From Paenibacillus aestuarii (lineage in GTDB: Bacteria > Bacillota > Bacilli > Paenibacillales > NBRC-103111): DNA of 64,000 bases. Of the stretch, positions 9,160-17,936 are shown piece by piece. Made by a program: the position numbers and the translations under genes. Within the stretch, counting starts at the first letter, position 1; the number at the start of each line of letters is the position of its first letter. The notes beneath the pieces are model-generated. The model searched no databases. It was not told where the DNA came from and was given only the letters and a program-made list of their open reading frames with translations. The DNA lies in the NCBI RefSeq assembly GCF_027789125.1, contig NZ_JAQFVF010000027.1:124001-188000 (forward strand), read 5' to 3'.

Positions 9160-9771
9160 TTGAAAAGACTCTTGGTTACAGGTTACAAAGCGACGGAATT
9201 AGGCATCTTCTCACTGAAGCATCCCGGCATTGCGATTATTAAAAAAGCGCTCCACAAGAAGCTTCTCGCTTTGTTGGACGAAGGACTGGAATGGGTCATC
9301 GTGAGCGGACAATGGGGCGTGGAGATTTGGGCGGCGGAAACCGTCATTGAATTGAAGCGGGACTATCCGGCACTCAAGCTCGCGGTCATTACCCCTTTTT
9401 TGCAGCAGGAAGAGAATTGGAGCGATGAAAAGAAAGCGATCTACAGCAGCGTCATCGGGCGCGCCGATTATGTCAACAGCATCACGAAGACGAAATATGA
9501 AGGTCCGTGGCAGTTCAAGGAGCGGGACAAGTTTTTGCTGCGCAACACGGATGGGATTTTGCTCGTCTACGATGAAGAAACCGAAGGTTCTCCGAAGTTT
9601 ATGAAAAGACAAGCGGAGCAAGTCGGCGCGAGCCAAGCCTATCCGATTATCTTGATCAATGCGTTTGATTTGCAAAGTGTCGCTGAGGATGACCATGTTG
9701 AGTCATGGGACTATGGGGGAGAGACGGGAGAAGCAGGAGAGCGGGACGATCCTGACTATGTGGACTTCTAG
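9160..9771 (+). CDS. YpsA-like DUF1273 / SLOG-domain protein
   Basis: A 203-aa protein of the YpsA family (SLOG superfamily Rossmann-like fold thought to bind nucleotides or nucleotide-derived ligands). Family marks: VTGYKATELGIF at the N-terminus, WVIVSGQWGVEIWAAETVIEL near residue 50, and RDKFLLRNTDGILLVYDEETEGSP near 120. In Bacillus subtilis YpsA affects cell division; no reaction is established. Start is a TTG at 9160 with AAGGTGG about 10 nt before. The acidic C-terminal tail (from about residue 170) is extra to the core domain. It is monocistronic between two terminators. Confidence 0.88.
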   Translation: MKRLLVTGYKATELGIFSLKHPGIAIIKKALHKKLLALLDEGLEWVIVSGQWGVEIWAAETVIELKRDYPALKLAVITPFLQQEENWSDEKKAIYSSVIGRADYVNSITKTKYEGPWQFKERDKFLLRNTDGILLVYDEETEGSPKFMKRQAEQVGASQAYPIILINAFDLQSVAEDDHVESWDYGGETGEAGERDDPDYVDF

Positions 9772-9804
9772 CGCTGGTGCCGATGCGCCTAAAGCATACG
9801 AAAC

Positions 9805-9848
9805 AAAAAGAAACCAAATCTGTATTCGCAGGATTGGTTTCTTTTTTT
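9805..9848 (+). terminator. Intrinsic terminator after the YpsA-like gene
   Basis: AGAAACCAAATC pairs with GATTGGTTTCT around an 11-nt loop and is followed by seven T residues. Confidence 0.9.
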
Positions 9849-9876
9849 GCCTATTAAACAAAAAAATAAAAATGTA

Positions 9877-9930
9877 TTCAAAAATAAACAAAGATATGAT
9901 ACGATGAATCCATCAAGAACAAACATAGAC
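9877..9930 (+). promoter_or_regulatory. Probable rha promoter and DeoR-type direct-repeat operators
   Basis: A -10-like TATGAT at 9895-9900 lies in very AT-rich DNA; the -35 box is weak. Two direct repeats, AAACAAAGATA (9886) and GAACAAACATA (9917), lie 31 bp apart, about three helical turns, one over the -10 and one downstream. Direct repeats of this kind suit a DeoR-family repressor such as the rhaR product. Inferred. Confidence 0.4.
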
Positions 9931-9970
9931 TCATGGGAAGAGAACAAGGACAATACTTAGGAGGGTACTT

Positions 9971-12040
9971 ATGGTTGCGAATTTGTGGGAAACGGATAAA
10001 GCAAGTGCAGTAAAGAGCGGATTGGATGAATTGGTCTACCGTTCGAATTTATTGGGTACTGATCGCGCAGTGGCGAACTGGGGCGGCGGCAATACATCGA
10101 TGAAGACAATTGAAATCGATTTCCGCGGTCGCGAAGTGGAAGTGATGTGGGTGAAGGGCAGCGGCTCCGACCTGGCTACGATGAAAGCGAAAAATTTCAC
10201 AGGCCTGCGCATGGAAGATATCCGTCCGCTGTACGAGCGCGATGAAATGTCTGACGAAGAGATGGTCGCTTACTTGGCGAACTGCATGATCGACAGCAAG
10301 CATCCGCGCGCTTCCATTGAAACTCTTTTGCATGCATTCCTGCCATTCAAGCACGTCGACCATACGCACCCTGATGCGATTATCAGCCTCTGCTGCGCAC
10401 ACAACGGCAAAGAGCTGGCCAAGGAAATTTACGGTGACCGTTTTGTTTGGGTGCCTTATGTGCGACCTGGCTTTACTTTGTCCAAAATGATTGCGACGGG
10501 TGTTAAAAATAACCCGCAAGCCGAACTGGTTCTCATGGAGAAGCACGGTCTAGTCACTTGGGGCGAAACGAGCGAAGAGAGCTACCGCAAAACGCTGGCG
10601 ATCATCCAGGAAGCGGAAGATTTCATCGAAGCTCGTGTGAACGAGGGCGATCTCTACGGCGGAACGAAGTACGAGTCTCTTAATGAGTCCGAGCGCAATG
10701 ACCTGCTTGCTCAGGTGCTGCCTCTTGTTCGCGGAGCGGTAAGCGCCGAGAAGAAAATGATCCTGACCGTCGATAGCGCAGACGATGTGCTCAAATTTGT
10801 TAACAGCAAGGATGCGGCTGTGTTGTCACAAGTCGGCGCAGCTTGCCCAGACCACCTGGTACATACCAAAATGAAGCCGCTTTACATCGACTGGAATCCG
10901 AATTCCCGAAATGCCGATGAGCTGGCTGCTGCTTTAACTGCCGGCATCGCAGCTTACAAAGAAGAGTACAAAGCCTACTTTGAACGCAACAAAAACGAAG
11001 GCGACGTTATGTTCGAATCTGCACCTCGCGTTATTTTGATCCCGGGGATCGGTATGATTAATACTGGAAAGAGCTGGGCGATGGCGCAAGTGAGCGGCGC
11101 ATTGTATCACCGTGCGATCTCCGTTATGAGAGGCGCGACGGCGCTTGGCACATTCGTATCACTGAGCGAAAACGAATCCTACAACGTGGAATACTGGCCG
11201 CTTGAGCTTTACAAGCTGACGCTTGCCCCTGCAGAAGCGGAATTTTCCCGCAAGGTTGCCTTCATTACAGGCGGTGCAGGCGGTATCGGAAGTGCAACAG
11301 CTCGCCAATTGCTGAAAGACGGCGCCCATGTCGTGCTCGCTGATCTCAATCTGGAAGGTGCGCAAAAGCTGTCGGCTGAACTGAATGAGCAGCATGGCGA
11401 TCACAGAGCTTTTGCCGTGAAAATAGATGTAACGAAAGAGGAAGAAGTGGAAGCTGCATTCCGTGAAACGATTCTTGCCTACGGCGGTGTCGATATTATC
11501 GTCAACAATGCGGGACTGGCAACTTCGAGTCCTTTTGATGAAACCTCTCTCAAAGAATGGAACTTGAACATGAACGTGCTCAGCACCGGATATTTCCTGG
11601 TTGCCCGTGAAGCGTTCAAGATTATGAAGAAGCAAAAAGTCGGCGGCAGCATGGTATTCGTAGGCTCCAAAAACTCTGTATATGCGGGCAAGAACGCCTC
11701 CGCTTACAGCACAGCCAAAGCTGCAGAAATTCATTTGGCACGCTGTATCGCTGCCGAAGGTGGCGAGTATGGCATTCGCGTCAACTCCGTACTTCCGGAT
11801 GCGGTGCTGCAAGGATCGGCGATCTGGAACTCCGGCTGGCGCAATGAACGTGCCGCTGCCTATGGCATTGAGCCGGATCAGTTGGAAGAGTACTACCGCA
11901 AACGGACTACGCTGCTTGTTAATATTTTCCCGAAAGACATTGCGGAGGCAATCGTGTACTTTGCTTCTTCCAAAGCTGACAAAACAACGGGTTGCATGAT
12001 TACTGTAGATGGCGGCGTGCCTGCAGCCTTCACACGCTAA
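9971..12040 (+). CDS. rhaEW: Bifunctional rhamnulose-1-phosphate aldolase / L-lactaldehyde dehydrogenase
   Basis: A 689-aa fusion. Residues about 20-420 are a class II aldolase with zinc-binding HTHPD (His131, His133) and the E-K-H-G-L stretch; it splits L-rhamnulose 1-phosphate into dihydroxyacetone phosphate and L-lactaldehyde. Residues 428-689 are a short-chain dehydrogenase with ITGGAGGIG (about 433-441) and catalytic Tyr579-x3-Lys583; in the Bacillus subtilis homologue YuxG/RhaEW this part oxidises lactaldehyde to L-lactate with NAD. AGGAGG lies 7 nt before the ATG. First gene of the rha operon; the lutABC genes that consume lactate follow 3.6 kb downstream. Confidence 0.95.
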   Translation: MVANLWETDKASAVKSGLDELVYRSNLLGTDRAVANWGGGNTSMKTIEIDFRGREVEVMWVKGSGSDLATMKAKNFTGLRMEDIRPLYERDEMSDEEMVAYLANCMIDSKHPRASIETLLHAFLPFKHVDHTHPDAIISLCCAHNGKELAKEIYGDRFVWVPYVRPGFTLSKMIATGVKNNPQAELVLMEKHGLVTWGETSEESYRKTLAIIQEAEDFIEARVNEGDLYGGTKYESLNESERNDLLAQVLPLVRGAVSAEKKMILTVDSADDVLKFVNSKDAAVLSQVGAACPDHLVHTKMKPLYIDWNPNSRNADELAAALTAGIAAYKEEYKAYFERNKNEGDVMFESAPRVILIPGIGMINTGKSWAMAQVSGALYHRAISVMRGATALGTFVSLSENESYNVEYWPLELYKLTLAPAEAEFSRKVAFITGGAGGIGSATARQLLKDGAHVVLADLNLEGAQKLSAELNEQHGDHRAFAVKIDVTKEEEVEAAFRETILAYGGVDIIVNNAGLATSSPFDETSLKEWNLNMNVLSTGYFLVAREAFKIMKKQKVGGSMVFVGSKNSVYAGKNASAYSTAKAAEIHLARCIAAEGGEYGIRVNSVLPDAVLQGSAIWNSGWRNERAAAYGIEPDQLEEYYRKRTTLLVNIFPKDIAEAIVYFASSKADKTTGCMITVDGGVPAAFTR

Positions 12041-12067
12041 GTTACCCATATTAAGGAGGATATACCG

Positions 12068-13288
12068 ATGAGCGATCACGCATATGCACTGTTTGAAGAA
12101 CAGCAAGCAGCCAGAGGCATTGACCTTGAAGCTGTAAAAAGCAAGCTGAAAGCACTCAAAGTAGAAACCCCTTCCTGGGGTTACGGGGATTCGGGTACTC
12201 GCTTTAAAGTATTCAAGCAAAACGGAGTTCCGCGCAATCCTTTTGAGAAGTTCGAGGACGCTGCGCAAGTGCATAAACTGACAGGCGTTTGTCCTTCTGT
12301 CGCGATCCACATCCCTTGGGATAAAGTGGATGACTACGCGAAGCTGAAGCAGCATGCTGCTGATCTGGGTGTTGCCATTGGCGCCGTGAACCCGAACTTG
12401 TTCCAGGAAGACGATTATATTTTCGGCAGCGTAACGAACTCCAATCCGGCAATCCGCCGCAAAGCGACAGACCATCTGCTTGAGTGTGTAGACATCGCCA
12501 AAACCGTAGGCTCCGATGTGCTCAGCCTGTGGTTCGCCGACGGCTCCAACTATCCAGGGCAGGTTGATATCCGTAAGCGTAAGGCTTGGATGTATGAAGC
12601 GCTGAAAGAGATGTATGCGGCTATGACGCCGAGTATGCGGATGCTTATTGAATACAAGTTCTATGAACCAGCCTTCTATCACACCGATCTGGCCGATTGG
12701 GGCATGGCCTTCAATATGGCTAATAAATTGGGTCCGCAAGCGGAAGTGCTCGTGGACACCGGACACCACCCACAGGGTACCAATATTGAGCATATCGTCA
12801 CTTATTTATTGGATGAAAATAAATTAGGCGGCTTCCATTTTAACAGCCGTAAATATGGCGATGACGACTTGATCGTCGGTTCTGTGAATCCGTACGAACT
12901 CTTCCTTATCTTTTATCAAATTCTGGATGCGGCGAATGATCCAAACCCGCAAATCCGCCAAGCAGCCAACAATATTGCCTACATGATCGATCAAAGCCAT
13001 AACATCGAGCGCAAAATTCCAGCGATGCTGCGTTCCGTATTGAACGTGCAGACGCAATATGCCAAAGCCTTATTGATTAACTTGGATGAGGTAAGGGACG
13101 CCCAAGAGCGCCAGGATGTGCTTGCTGCAGAAGATGCTGTGCGCCGTGCGCACGAGTTCGATGTTACCCCGCTGCTTCATGCGGTTCGTGAAGAGATGGG
13201 TGTGCCTGTCGATCCGATGAAAGCTTATTTAGCCAGCGGTTATGACGAAAGCATCAATGTCCGTGGCAAAGGCGGTGCTAGCTGGTGA
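12068..13288 (+). CDS. rhaI: L-rhamnose isomerase, RhaI (Pseudomonas stutzeri-like) type
   Basis: A 406-aa TIM-barrel sugar isomerase converting L-rhamnose to L-rhamnulose. It is of the RhaI class found in Pseudomonas stutzeri and some Gram-positives, not the classical RhaA. Metal and catalytic segments are visible: LIEYKFYEPAFY (Glu ligand, near residue 198), EVLVDTGHHPQG (Asp) and GGFHFNSRKYGDDDL (His and the Asp cluster). AAGGAGG precedes the ATG, 27 nt after rhaEW. The stop overlaps the rhaB start. Enzymes of this class are often relaxed in specificity, so other deoxy or rare sugars may also be isomerised. Confidence 0.92.
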   Translation: MSDHAYALFEEQQAARGIDLEAVKSKLKALKVETPSWGYGDSGTRFKVFKQNGVPRNPFEKFEDAAQVHKLTGVCPSVAIHIPWDKVDDYAKLKQHAADLGVAIGAVNPNLFQEDDYIFGSVTNSNPAIRRKATDHLLECVDIAKTVGSDVLSLWFADGSNYPGQVDIRKRKAWMYEALKEMYAAMTPSMRMLIEYKFYEPAFYHTDLADWGMAFNMANKLGPQAEVLVDTGHHPQGTNIEHIVTYLLDENKLGGFHFNSRKYGDDDLIVGSVNPYELFLIFYQILDAANDPNPQIRQAANNIAYMIDQSHNIERKIPAMLRSVLNVQTQYAKALLINLDEVRDAQERQDVLAAEDAVRRAHEFDVTPLLHAVREEMGVPVDPMKAYLASGYDESINVRGKGGASW

Positions 13289-14787
13289 GCAAGCTATCGA
13301 CCGCTCTGGCATTTGATTTAGGAGCAAGCAGCGGCCGAGCGATCATCGGAAAGCTTGATTCCGAAGCGGGCCAAATGACGATCGAAGAAATTCACCGCTT
13401 CCCGAATGATCCCGTGAAGGTGGGCGACCGCCTTCACTGGGATATTCTCCGGCTGTTGCACGAAATCAAACAAGGCATCCTGAGCGCCAAGCATCTAGGT
13501 TATGCCGACCAAATCGAGAGCCTGGCGATCGATTCCTGGGCGGTTGATTTCGGCCTCCTTGCCCCTGGCGGGGAGCTTCTTGGAAATCCATACCATTACC
13601 GCGATCATCAAACGGATGGTGTCATGGATCGGGTGATCGCAAGTATCGGGCAGGCGAAACTTTATGCCAAGACAGGGCTGCAGTTTCTGCAGTTTAATAC
13701 CATTTATCAGCTTTGTGCGATCAAAGAGCGAAACCCGCAGCTGTTGAACCAGGCCGATGTTTTGCTTATGATCCCGGATCTTTTGCGTTACTTCCTCACG
13801 GGTGAAAAGCATAGCGAATTCACAAATGCAACAACGACACAGCTGATCAATGCGACTACGCATATCTGGGATGCTGAGCTTCTGGAACAGCTCGGTCTGC
13901 CGGTCAACCTCTTGCTTCCTCCTGTACCTTCAGGCACAAGGGTCGGCGCTTTGACCGCTTCCATTTGCGCAGAGCTGGATGTTCCGGCGCTGCCCGTCAT
14001 CGCCGTAGGCGAGCATGACACGGCTTCGGCTGTCGTAGCCGTTCCTGCGCTGCAGGAGGACTTCGCCTTCTTAAGCTGCGGAACGTGGTCCCTGCTCGGT
14101 TCGGAAACGCTGCAGCCCATCTTGAGTGAACAGGCTTTGGCCTGGAACTTCACGAACGAGGGCGGCGTCTACGGCACCAACCGCTTGCTGAAGAACATTA
14201 TGGGGCTCTGGCTCATACAGGAATGCAAGCGCGCTTGGGATAAAGATGGGGAAGTGCTCAGCTTCGCAGAGCTTGTTAAATTGGCAGAGCTAGCTCCGCC
14301 GTTCAAGTCGTTTATCGATCCGGACGACGATCAGTTCCTCAGCCCGGACCACATGCCGAAGCAAATTCAGCAGTACTGCCGGGATACACAGCAAGCTGTT
14401 CCGCAAACCAAAGGTGAGCTGATCCGTTGTGTCCTGGAGAGCCTGGCTTTGAAATACCGGCTGGTGCTGGAGCGTACGGAGCAATTAACCGGTAAAACGT
14501 ATACAGGCCTCCATATCGTTGGCGGCGGTATTCAGAACGAACTGCTGTGCCAGTTTACTTCCAACGCTATCGGGCGCGAGGTGTGGGCAGGGCCTGTAGA
14601 AGGTAGTGCCTTAGGCAACCTTGTAGTACAATGGATAGCACTCGGGTATATCCCAAATTTAAGTGAGGCCAGAAGGCTGATACGCAATTCATTCCCAGTA
14701 AAAACGTACTCCCCTAGCGAGGAGAGAGACTGGGGGGAAGCGTATGAAGCTTTTCAACAGGTGGTATCCCGATCGATAGTGAAATGA
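13285..14787 (+). CDS. rhaB: Rhamnulokinase
   Basis: A 500-aa FGGY-family kinase that phosphorylates L-rhamnulose at C1 using ATP. The N-terminal phosphate loop ALAFDLGASSGRAIIG, SLAIDSWAVDFGLL near residue 75, GEHDTASAVVAVP near 240 and the C-terminal HIVGGGIQNELLCQFTSNA are typical. Start is GTG at 13285, overlapping the rhaI stop by 4 nt (GTGA), so translation is coupled. It supplies the substrate of the rhaEW aldolase half. Length is normal. No mutarotase gene (rhaM) sits in this operon, unlike Bacillus subtilis. Confidence 0.95.
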   Translation: MSKLSTALAFDLGASSGRAIIGKLDSEAGQMTIEEIHRFPNDPVKVGDRLHWDILRLLHEIKQGILSAKHLGYADQIESLAIDSWAVDFGLLAPGGELLGNPYHYRDHQTDGVMDRVIASIGQAKLYAKTGLQFLQFNTIYQLCAIKERNPQLLNQADVLLMIPDLLRYFLTGEKHSEFTNATTTQLINATTHIWDAELLEQLGLPVNLLLPPVPSGTRVGALTASICAELDVPALPVIAVGEHDTASAVVAVPALQEDFAFLSCGTWSLLGSETLQPILSEQALAWNFTNEGGVYGTNRLLKNIMGLWLIQECKRAWDKDGEVLSFAELVKLAELAPPFKSFIDPDDDQFLSPDHMPKQIQQYCRDTQQAVPQTKGELIRCVLESLALKYRLVLERTEQLTGKTYTGLHIVGGGIQNELLCQFTSNAIGREVWAGPVEGSALGNLVVQWIALGYIPNLSEARRLIRNSFPVKTYSPSEERDWGEAYEAFQQVVSRSIVK

Positions 14788-14796
14788 GGGAAGACG

Positions 14797-15564
14797 ATGC
14801 TCGTAGCGGAAAGATGGCAGAAAATCGTTCAGTTGGTCAATGAAAGAGGCAGCATTCGCGTCACTGAGCTGAGTGAGCTGTGTCAAGTTACAGAAGAAAC
14901 GATTCGGCGCGACTTGGATAAATTGGAAAGCGAAGGCAAGCTGATGCGCAGTCATGGCGGCGCTGTAAGCGTGAAGGAAGCGCAGTCCGAGGTCCCATTC
15001 ATGGAGCGGGAATCGGCATATGCCGACTTCAAGAACAGCATTGCCAAAGAAGCGGTTTCGCGCATCCGGGAAAATGACCGCATCATTTTGGATGCAAGCA
15101 CGACAGCTTGGTATATGGCAAGATTGATACCGGATATGCCATTGACGATTATTACCAATTCAATTAAAGTTGCGCTTGAGGTCAGCACCAAGGAAAAAAT
15201 TCAGGTGATTTCCACCGGAGGACTCTTGTCTCCAAAATCACTTTCATATGTAGGACCGCTTGCTGAGCGATCGCTGGATACGTACCATGCCCATAAGCTG
15301 TTCTTGTCCTGTAAAGGCGTTCACATGCAGCGTGGCATCAGCGAATCTAATGAACTGCAGGCGCTCATCAAGCAAAAAATGATTGCCATTGCCGATGAGA
15401 CCTACTTGCTGGCTGATCATAGCAAATTTGGCATGCAATCACTGACACAGGTGGCTAGCTGGCAGGATATCCACTACTTGATCACCGACCAGCAAACCAA
15501 TAAGGACAATGTCAGCCTGATTCGTGAAAAAGGGGTCAATGTCTTGCAATTAGATAGAAATTAA
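14797..15564 (+). CDS. rhaR: DeoR-family repressor of the rha operon
   Basis: A 255-aa regulator: an N-terminal DeoR winged helix (ELCQVTEETIRRDLDKLESEGKLMRSHGGAV, about residues 24-56) and a C-terminal sugar-phosphate sensor of the DeoRC type (DASTTAWYMA, LTIITNSIKVALEV, LFLSCKGVHMQRGISE). It begins 9 nt after rhaB and closes the operon; a terminator follows. By analogy with RhaR of Bacillus subtilis it should repress rhaEW-I-B-R and be released by an intermediate such as L-rhamnulose 1-phosphate. The gene symbol rests on position and family. Confidence 0.87.
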   Translation: MLVAERWQKIVQLVNERGSIRVTELSELCQVTEETIRRDLDKLESEGKLMRSHGGAVSVKEAQSEVPFMERESAYADFKNSIAKEAVSRIRENDRIILDASTTAWYMARLIPDMPLTIITNSIKVALEVSTKEKIQVISTGGLLSPKSLSYVGPLAERSLDTYHAHKLFLSCKGVHMQRGISESNELQALIKQKMIAIADETYLLADHSKFGMQSLTQVASWQDIHYLITDQQTNKDNVSLIREKGVNVLQLDRN

Positions 15565-15578
15565 TTGAGAACGTATTT

Positions 15579-15623
15579 ACCATCACCAGTATTATGTACA
15601 TAGTACTGTGGGTGGTTTTTTGT
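15579..15623 (+). terminator. Intrinsic terminator between rhaR and lutA
   Basis: Imperfect stem ACCATCACCAGTA / TACTGTGGGTGGT followed by TTTTTT. It should separate the rha and lut transcripts at least partly. Confidence 0.7.
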
Positions 15624-15694
15624 ATAAACGGTTTACAGCAAAGTCTGAGCAATTCGGATTTGCAATAGCAGTCAGGAAGGGAGTACGCGACATC

Positions 15695-16438
15695 ATGAAA
15701 GTTTCACTGTTCATTACCTGCTTAAGTGATCTTGTCTATCCCAAGGTCGGCGCTTCAATGGTACAACTATTAGCCCGCTACGGGGTCAAACTTGACTTTC
15801 CGGAAGTACAGACGTGTTGCGGCCAGCCCGCTTTTAACAGTGGATACTGGGACGAAGCGAGGAGCGCGGCTTTAACGCTGCTGGAAGCTTTTGAGGACAG
15901 CGATTTTGTAATTTCGCCATCAGGCTCCTGCACGAGTATGATCCATCACTATTATCCGAAGCTATTTGAAAACGATCCAGTCAACTTAGCCAAAGCCAAC
16001 CGACTTATCGAAAAAACTTACGAATTCTCGCAATTTTTGGTTCAAGTGCTTGGTGTAACGGACCTGGGAGCGGTATTCCCGCATAAAGTGACCTACCACC
16101 CATCTTGCCACGGCAGCCGATTATTAGGTGTGAAGAACGAGCCGATGGCCCTTATGCAACAAGTTCGAGATCTCCAGCTCGTCCCGCTGCCGCATGCAGA
16201 GGATTGCTGCGGATTCGGGGGGACGTTCGCGGTGAAAATGTGCGATATTTCCGGCGCGATGGTTTCTGAGAAATCCGATCACGTCCTGGAGACAGAGGCA
16301 GAAGTGCTGGTCGGACTAGACATGGGTTGCCTGATGAACATCTCAGGAAACCTCTTGCATCGTGGGAAGCCTGTGAAAGTTATGCATCTTGCGGAATTAC
16401 TTGCTGAAGGAGTGAAGCTGGCACATGAGCGAGCATAG
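15695..16438 (+). CDS. lutA: L-lactate oxidation complex subunit LutA
   Basis: A 247-aa subunit of the LutABC iron-sulphur L-lactate dehydrogenase, which oxidises L-lactate to pyruvate. Two CCG domains with double cysteines are visible (TCCGQPAFNSGYW at Cys41-42 and DCCGFGGTFAVK at Cys171-172). I start at the ATG at 15695 (MKVSLFITCLSDLVYP), which matches the family N-terminus and has GGAAGGGA about 12 nt before; a frame open from 15608 adds only non-homologous sequence. The end overlaps lutB by 14 nt. Confidence 0.94.
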   Translation: MKVSLFITCLSDLVYPKVGASMVQLLARYGVKLDFPEVQTCCGQPAFNSGYWDEARSAALTLLEAFEDSDFVISPSGSCTSMIHHYYPKLFENDPVNLAKANRLIEKTYEFSQFLVQVLGVTDLGAVFPHKVTYHPSCHGSRLLGVKNEPMALMQQVRDLQLVPLPHAEDCCGFGGTFAVKMCDISGAMVSEKSDHVLETEAEVLVGLDMGCLMNISGNLLHRGKPVKVMHLAELLAEGVKLAHERA

Positions 16439-17936
16439 AGCAACGGGTTCCGTCAAAGAAAGATCCAAAGTCGCGCTGAATAACGATTTTTTGCGCAATG
16501 CCGTCAAGTTCACAACCGAGCGCCTAAAAAACGGGAAATTAGCTGCCGCTGAAGAGCACGGCAATTGGGAGGAATGGCGGGAACGCGGCCGCCAAATCCG
16601 CCTGCATACGATCGCGCACTTAGATTACTATTTGGCAAGATTCGTAGAGAACGCAAGGGCTCAAGGCGTCCATGTCCATTTCGCAGCGGATGCGGCTGAC
16701 GCGGTCCGCTTGACGATGCAAATCGCTGAGCAAAAGAAGGCCAAAAGCGTCGTCAAATCCAAATCGATGGTTTCTGAAGAACTGCATATAAACCATGCAC
16801 TTGAGCAACTCGGCGTCGAGGCTGTTGAAACCGATTTGGGAGAGTATATTATCCAGCTAGCGGGTGAAACCCCGTCCCATATTATCATACCTGCCATTCA
16901 TAAGAACCGCTACCAGATCGCCGAGCTCTTATCCAAAGAAGCAGGTGAAGAGCTGCCGCCGGATACAGGAATTCTTGCGGGCTTTGTCCGCCGGAAGCTG
17001 CGTGAAAAGTTCCTTGAAGCTGACATCGGGATGACCGGTTGTAATTTCGCCATCGCAGAAACGGGCTCCATCGTTCTGTTCGAAAATGAAGGCAACGCGC
17101 GTATGGTTAGCACCGTCCCTAAGACGCAAATTACATTCATGGGCATGGAGCGGATCATCCCAACCTTGGACGATCTGGAGGTCATGGCGACGCTTCTGCC
17201 ACGCTCTGCGACTGGTCAGAAGCTGACGGTTTACATGTCCGTCATATCGGGGCCACAGCGTCAGGTAGATGGCGACGGCCCGGAGGAAATGCACGTTATC
17301 ATATTGGATAACGGACGGTCACTGCAACTGGGCGATCCGCAGTTTCAAGAGCTGTTGAACTGCATCCGCTGCGGCGCCTGCCTGAATGCCTGCCCGGTTT
17401 ACCGGCACATCGGCGGACATGCTTATGGCGGTGTGTATAGCGGGCCGATTGGCGCAGTCTTGACCCCGGCGCTCAATAAGAACGTTGCCGAATGGGATGA
17501 TATCGCCAATGCATCAAGCTTATGCGGCGCTTGCTACGAGGCCTGCCCCGTGAAAATACCGCTGCACGACATGCTGGTCTATTTGCGCCATCGCAAAGTA
17601 GAGCGCGGTTCCAAGGATCCACTGGAGCAGGCGGGCATGTCCGGGTTCAAGTTCCTAATGTCTAACGCTAACCGAGTCAAAGCATTCGTTAAACTTGGCC
17701 GCATCGGTCAAAAAATGCTTGTGCGTGACGGGCATATCAAAGCAAGGATCGGCCCATTAAAAGGCTGGAACTCTTACCGCTATGCGCCAAGCTTGCCGAA
17801 TAAAACTTTCCGCGAGTCTTGGAAAGAGATTGAACAAGGATTGGCAGGCTCACTGCCTGAGCTGAGTAATGATATCAAAGCGCGGATGGAACGGCTTATG
17901 GCTCAGCGTACAGGAGGAGGGAAGCATCATGGGTAA
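16425..17936 (+). CDS. lutB: L-lactate oxidation iron-sulphur subunit LutB
   Basis: A 503-aa subunit with an N-terminal LUD domain (MVSEELHINHALE, ETDLGEYIIQL, TGCNFAIAETGSIVL) and two 4Fe-4S clusters of the ferredoxin type (CIRCGACLNACP starting Cys313; CGACYEACP starting Cys367). It carries electrons between LutC/LutA and the acceptor chain. The start overlaps lutA; the first about 20 residues are longer than in Bacillus subtilis, and a GTG further in is an alternative. lutC overlaps the end by 8 nt, so all three are coupled. Confidence 0.94.
   Translation: MSEHRATGSVKERSKVALNNDFLRNAVKFTTERLKNGKLAAAEEHGNWEEWRERGRQIRLHTIAHLDYYLARFVENARAQGVHVHFAADAADAVRLTMQIAEQKKAKSVVKSKSMVSEELHINHALEQLGVEAVETDLGEYIIQLAGETPSHIIIPAIHKNRYQIAELLSKEAGEELPPDTGILAGFVRRKLREKFLEADIGMTGCNFAIAETGSIVLFENEGNARMVSTVPKTQITFMGMERIIPTLDDLEVMATLLPRSATGQKLTVYMSVISGPQRQVDGDGPEEMHVIILDNGRSLQLGDPQFQELLNCIRCGACLNACPVYRHIGGHAYGGVYSGPIGAVLTPALNKNVAEWDDIANASSLCGACYEACPVKIPLHDMLVYLRHRKVERGSKDPLEQAGMSGFKFLMSNANRVKAFVKLGRIGQKMLVRDGHIKARIGPLKGWNSYRYAPSLPNKTFRESWKEIEQGLAGSLPELSNDIKARMERLMAQRTGGGKHHG

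Noticed and set aside
11159..12793. Long minus-strand open frame of 544 codons
   Set aside because: It lies antisense to the well-supported rhaEW and rhaI genes, resembles no protein, has no ribosome site, and is a by-product of their codon use.
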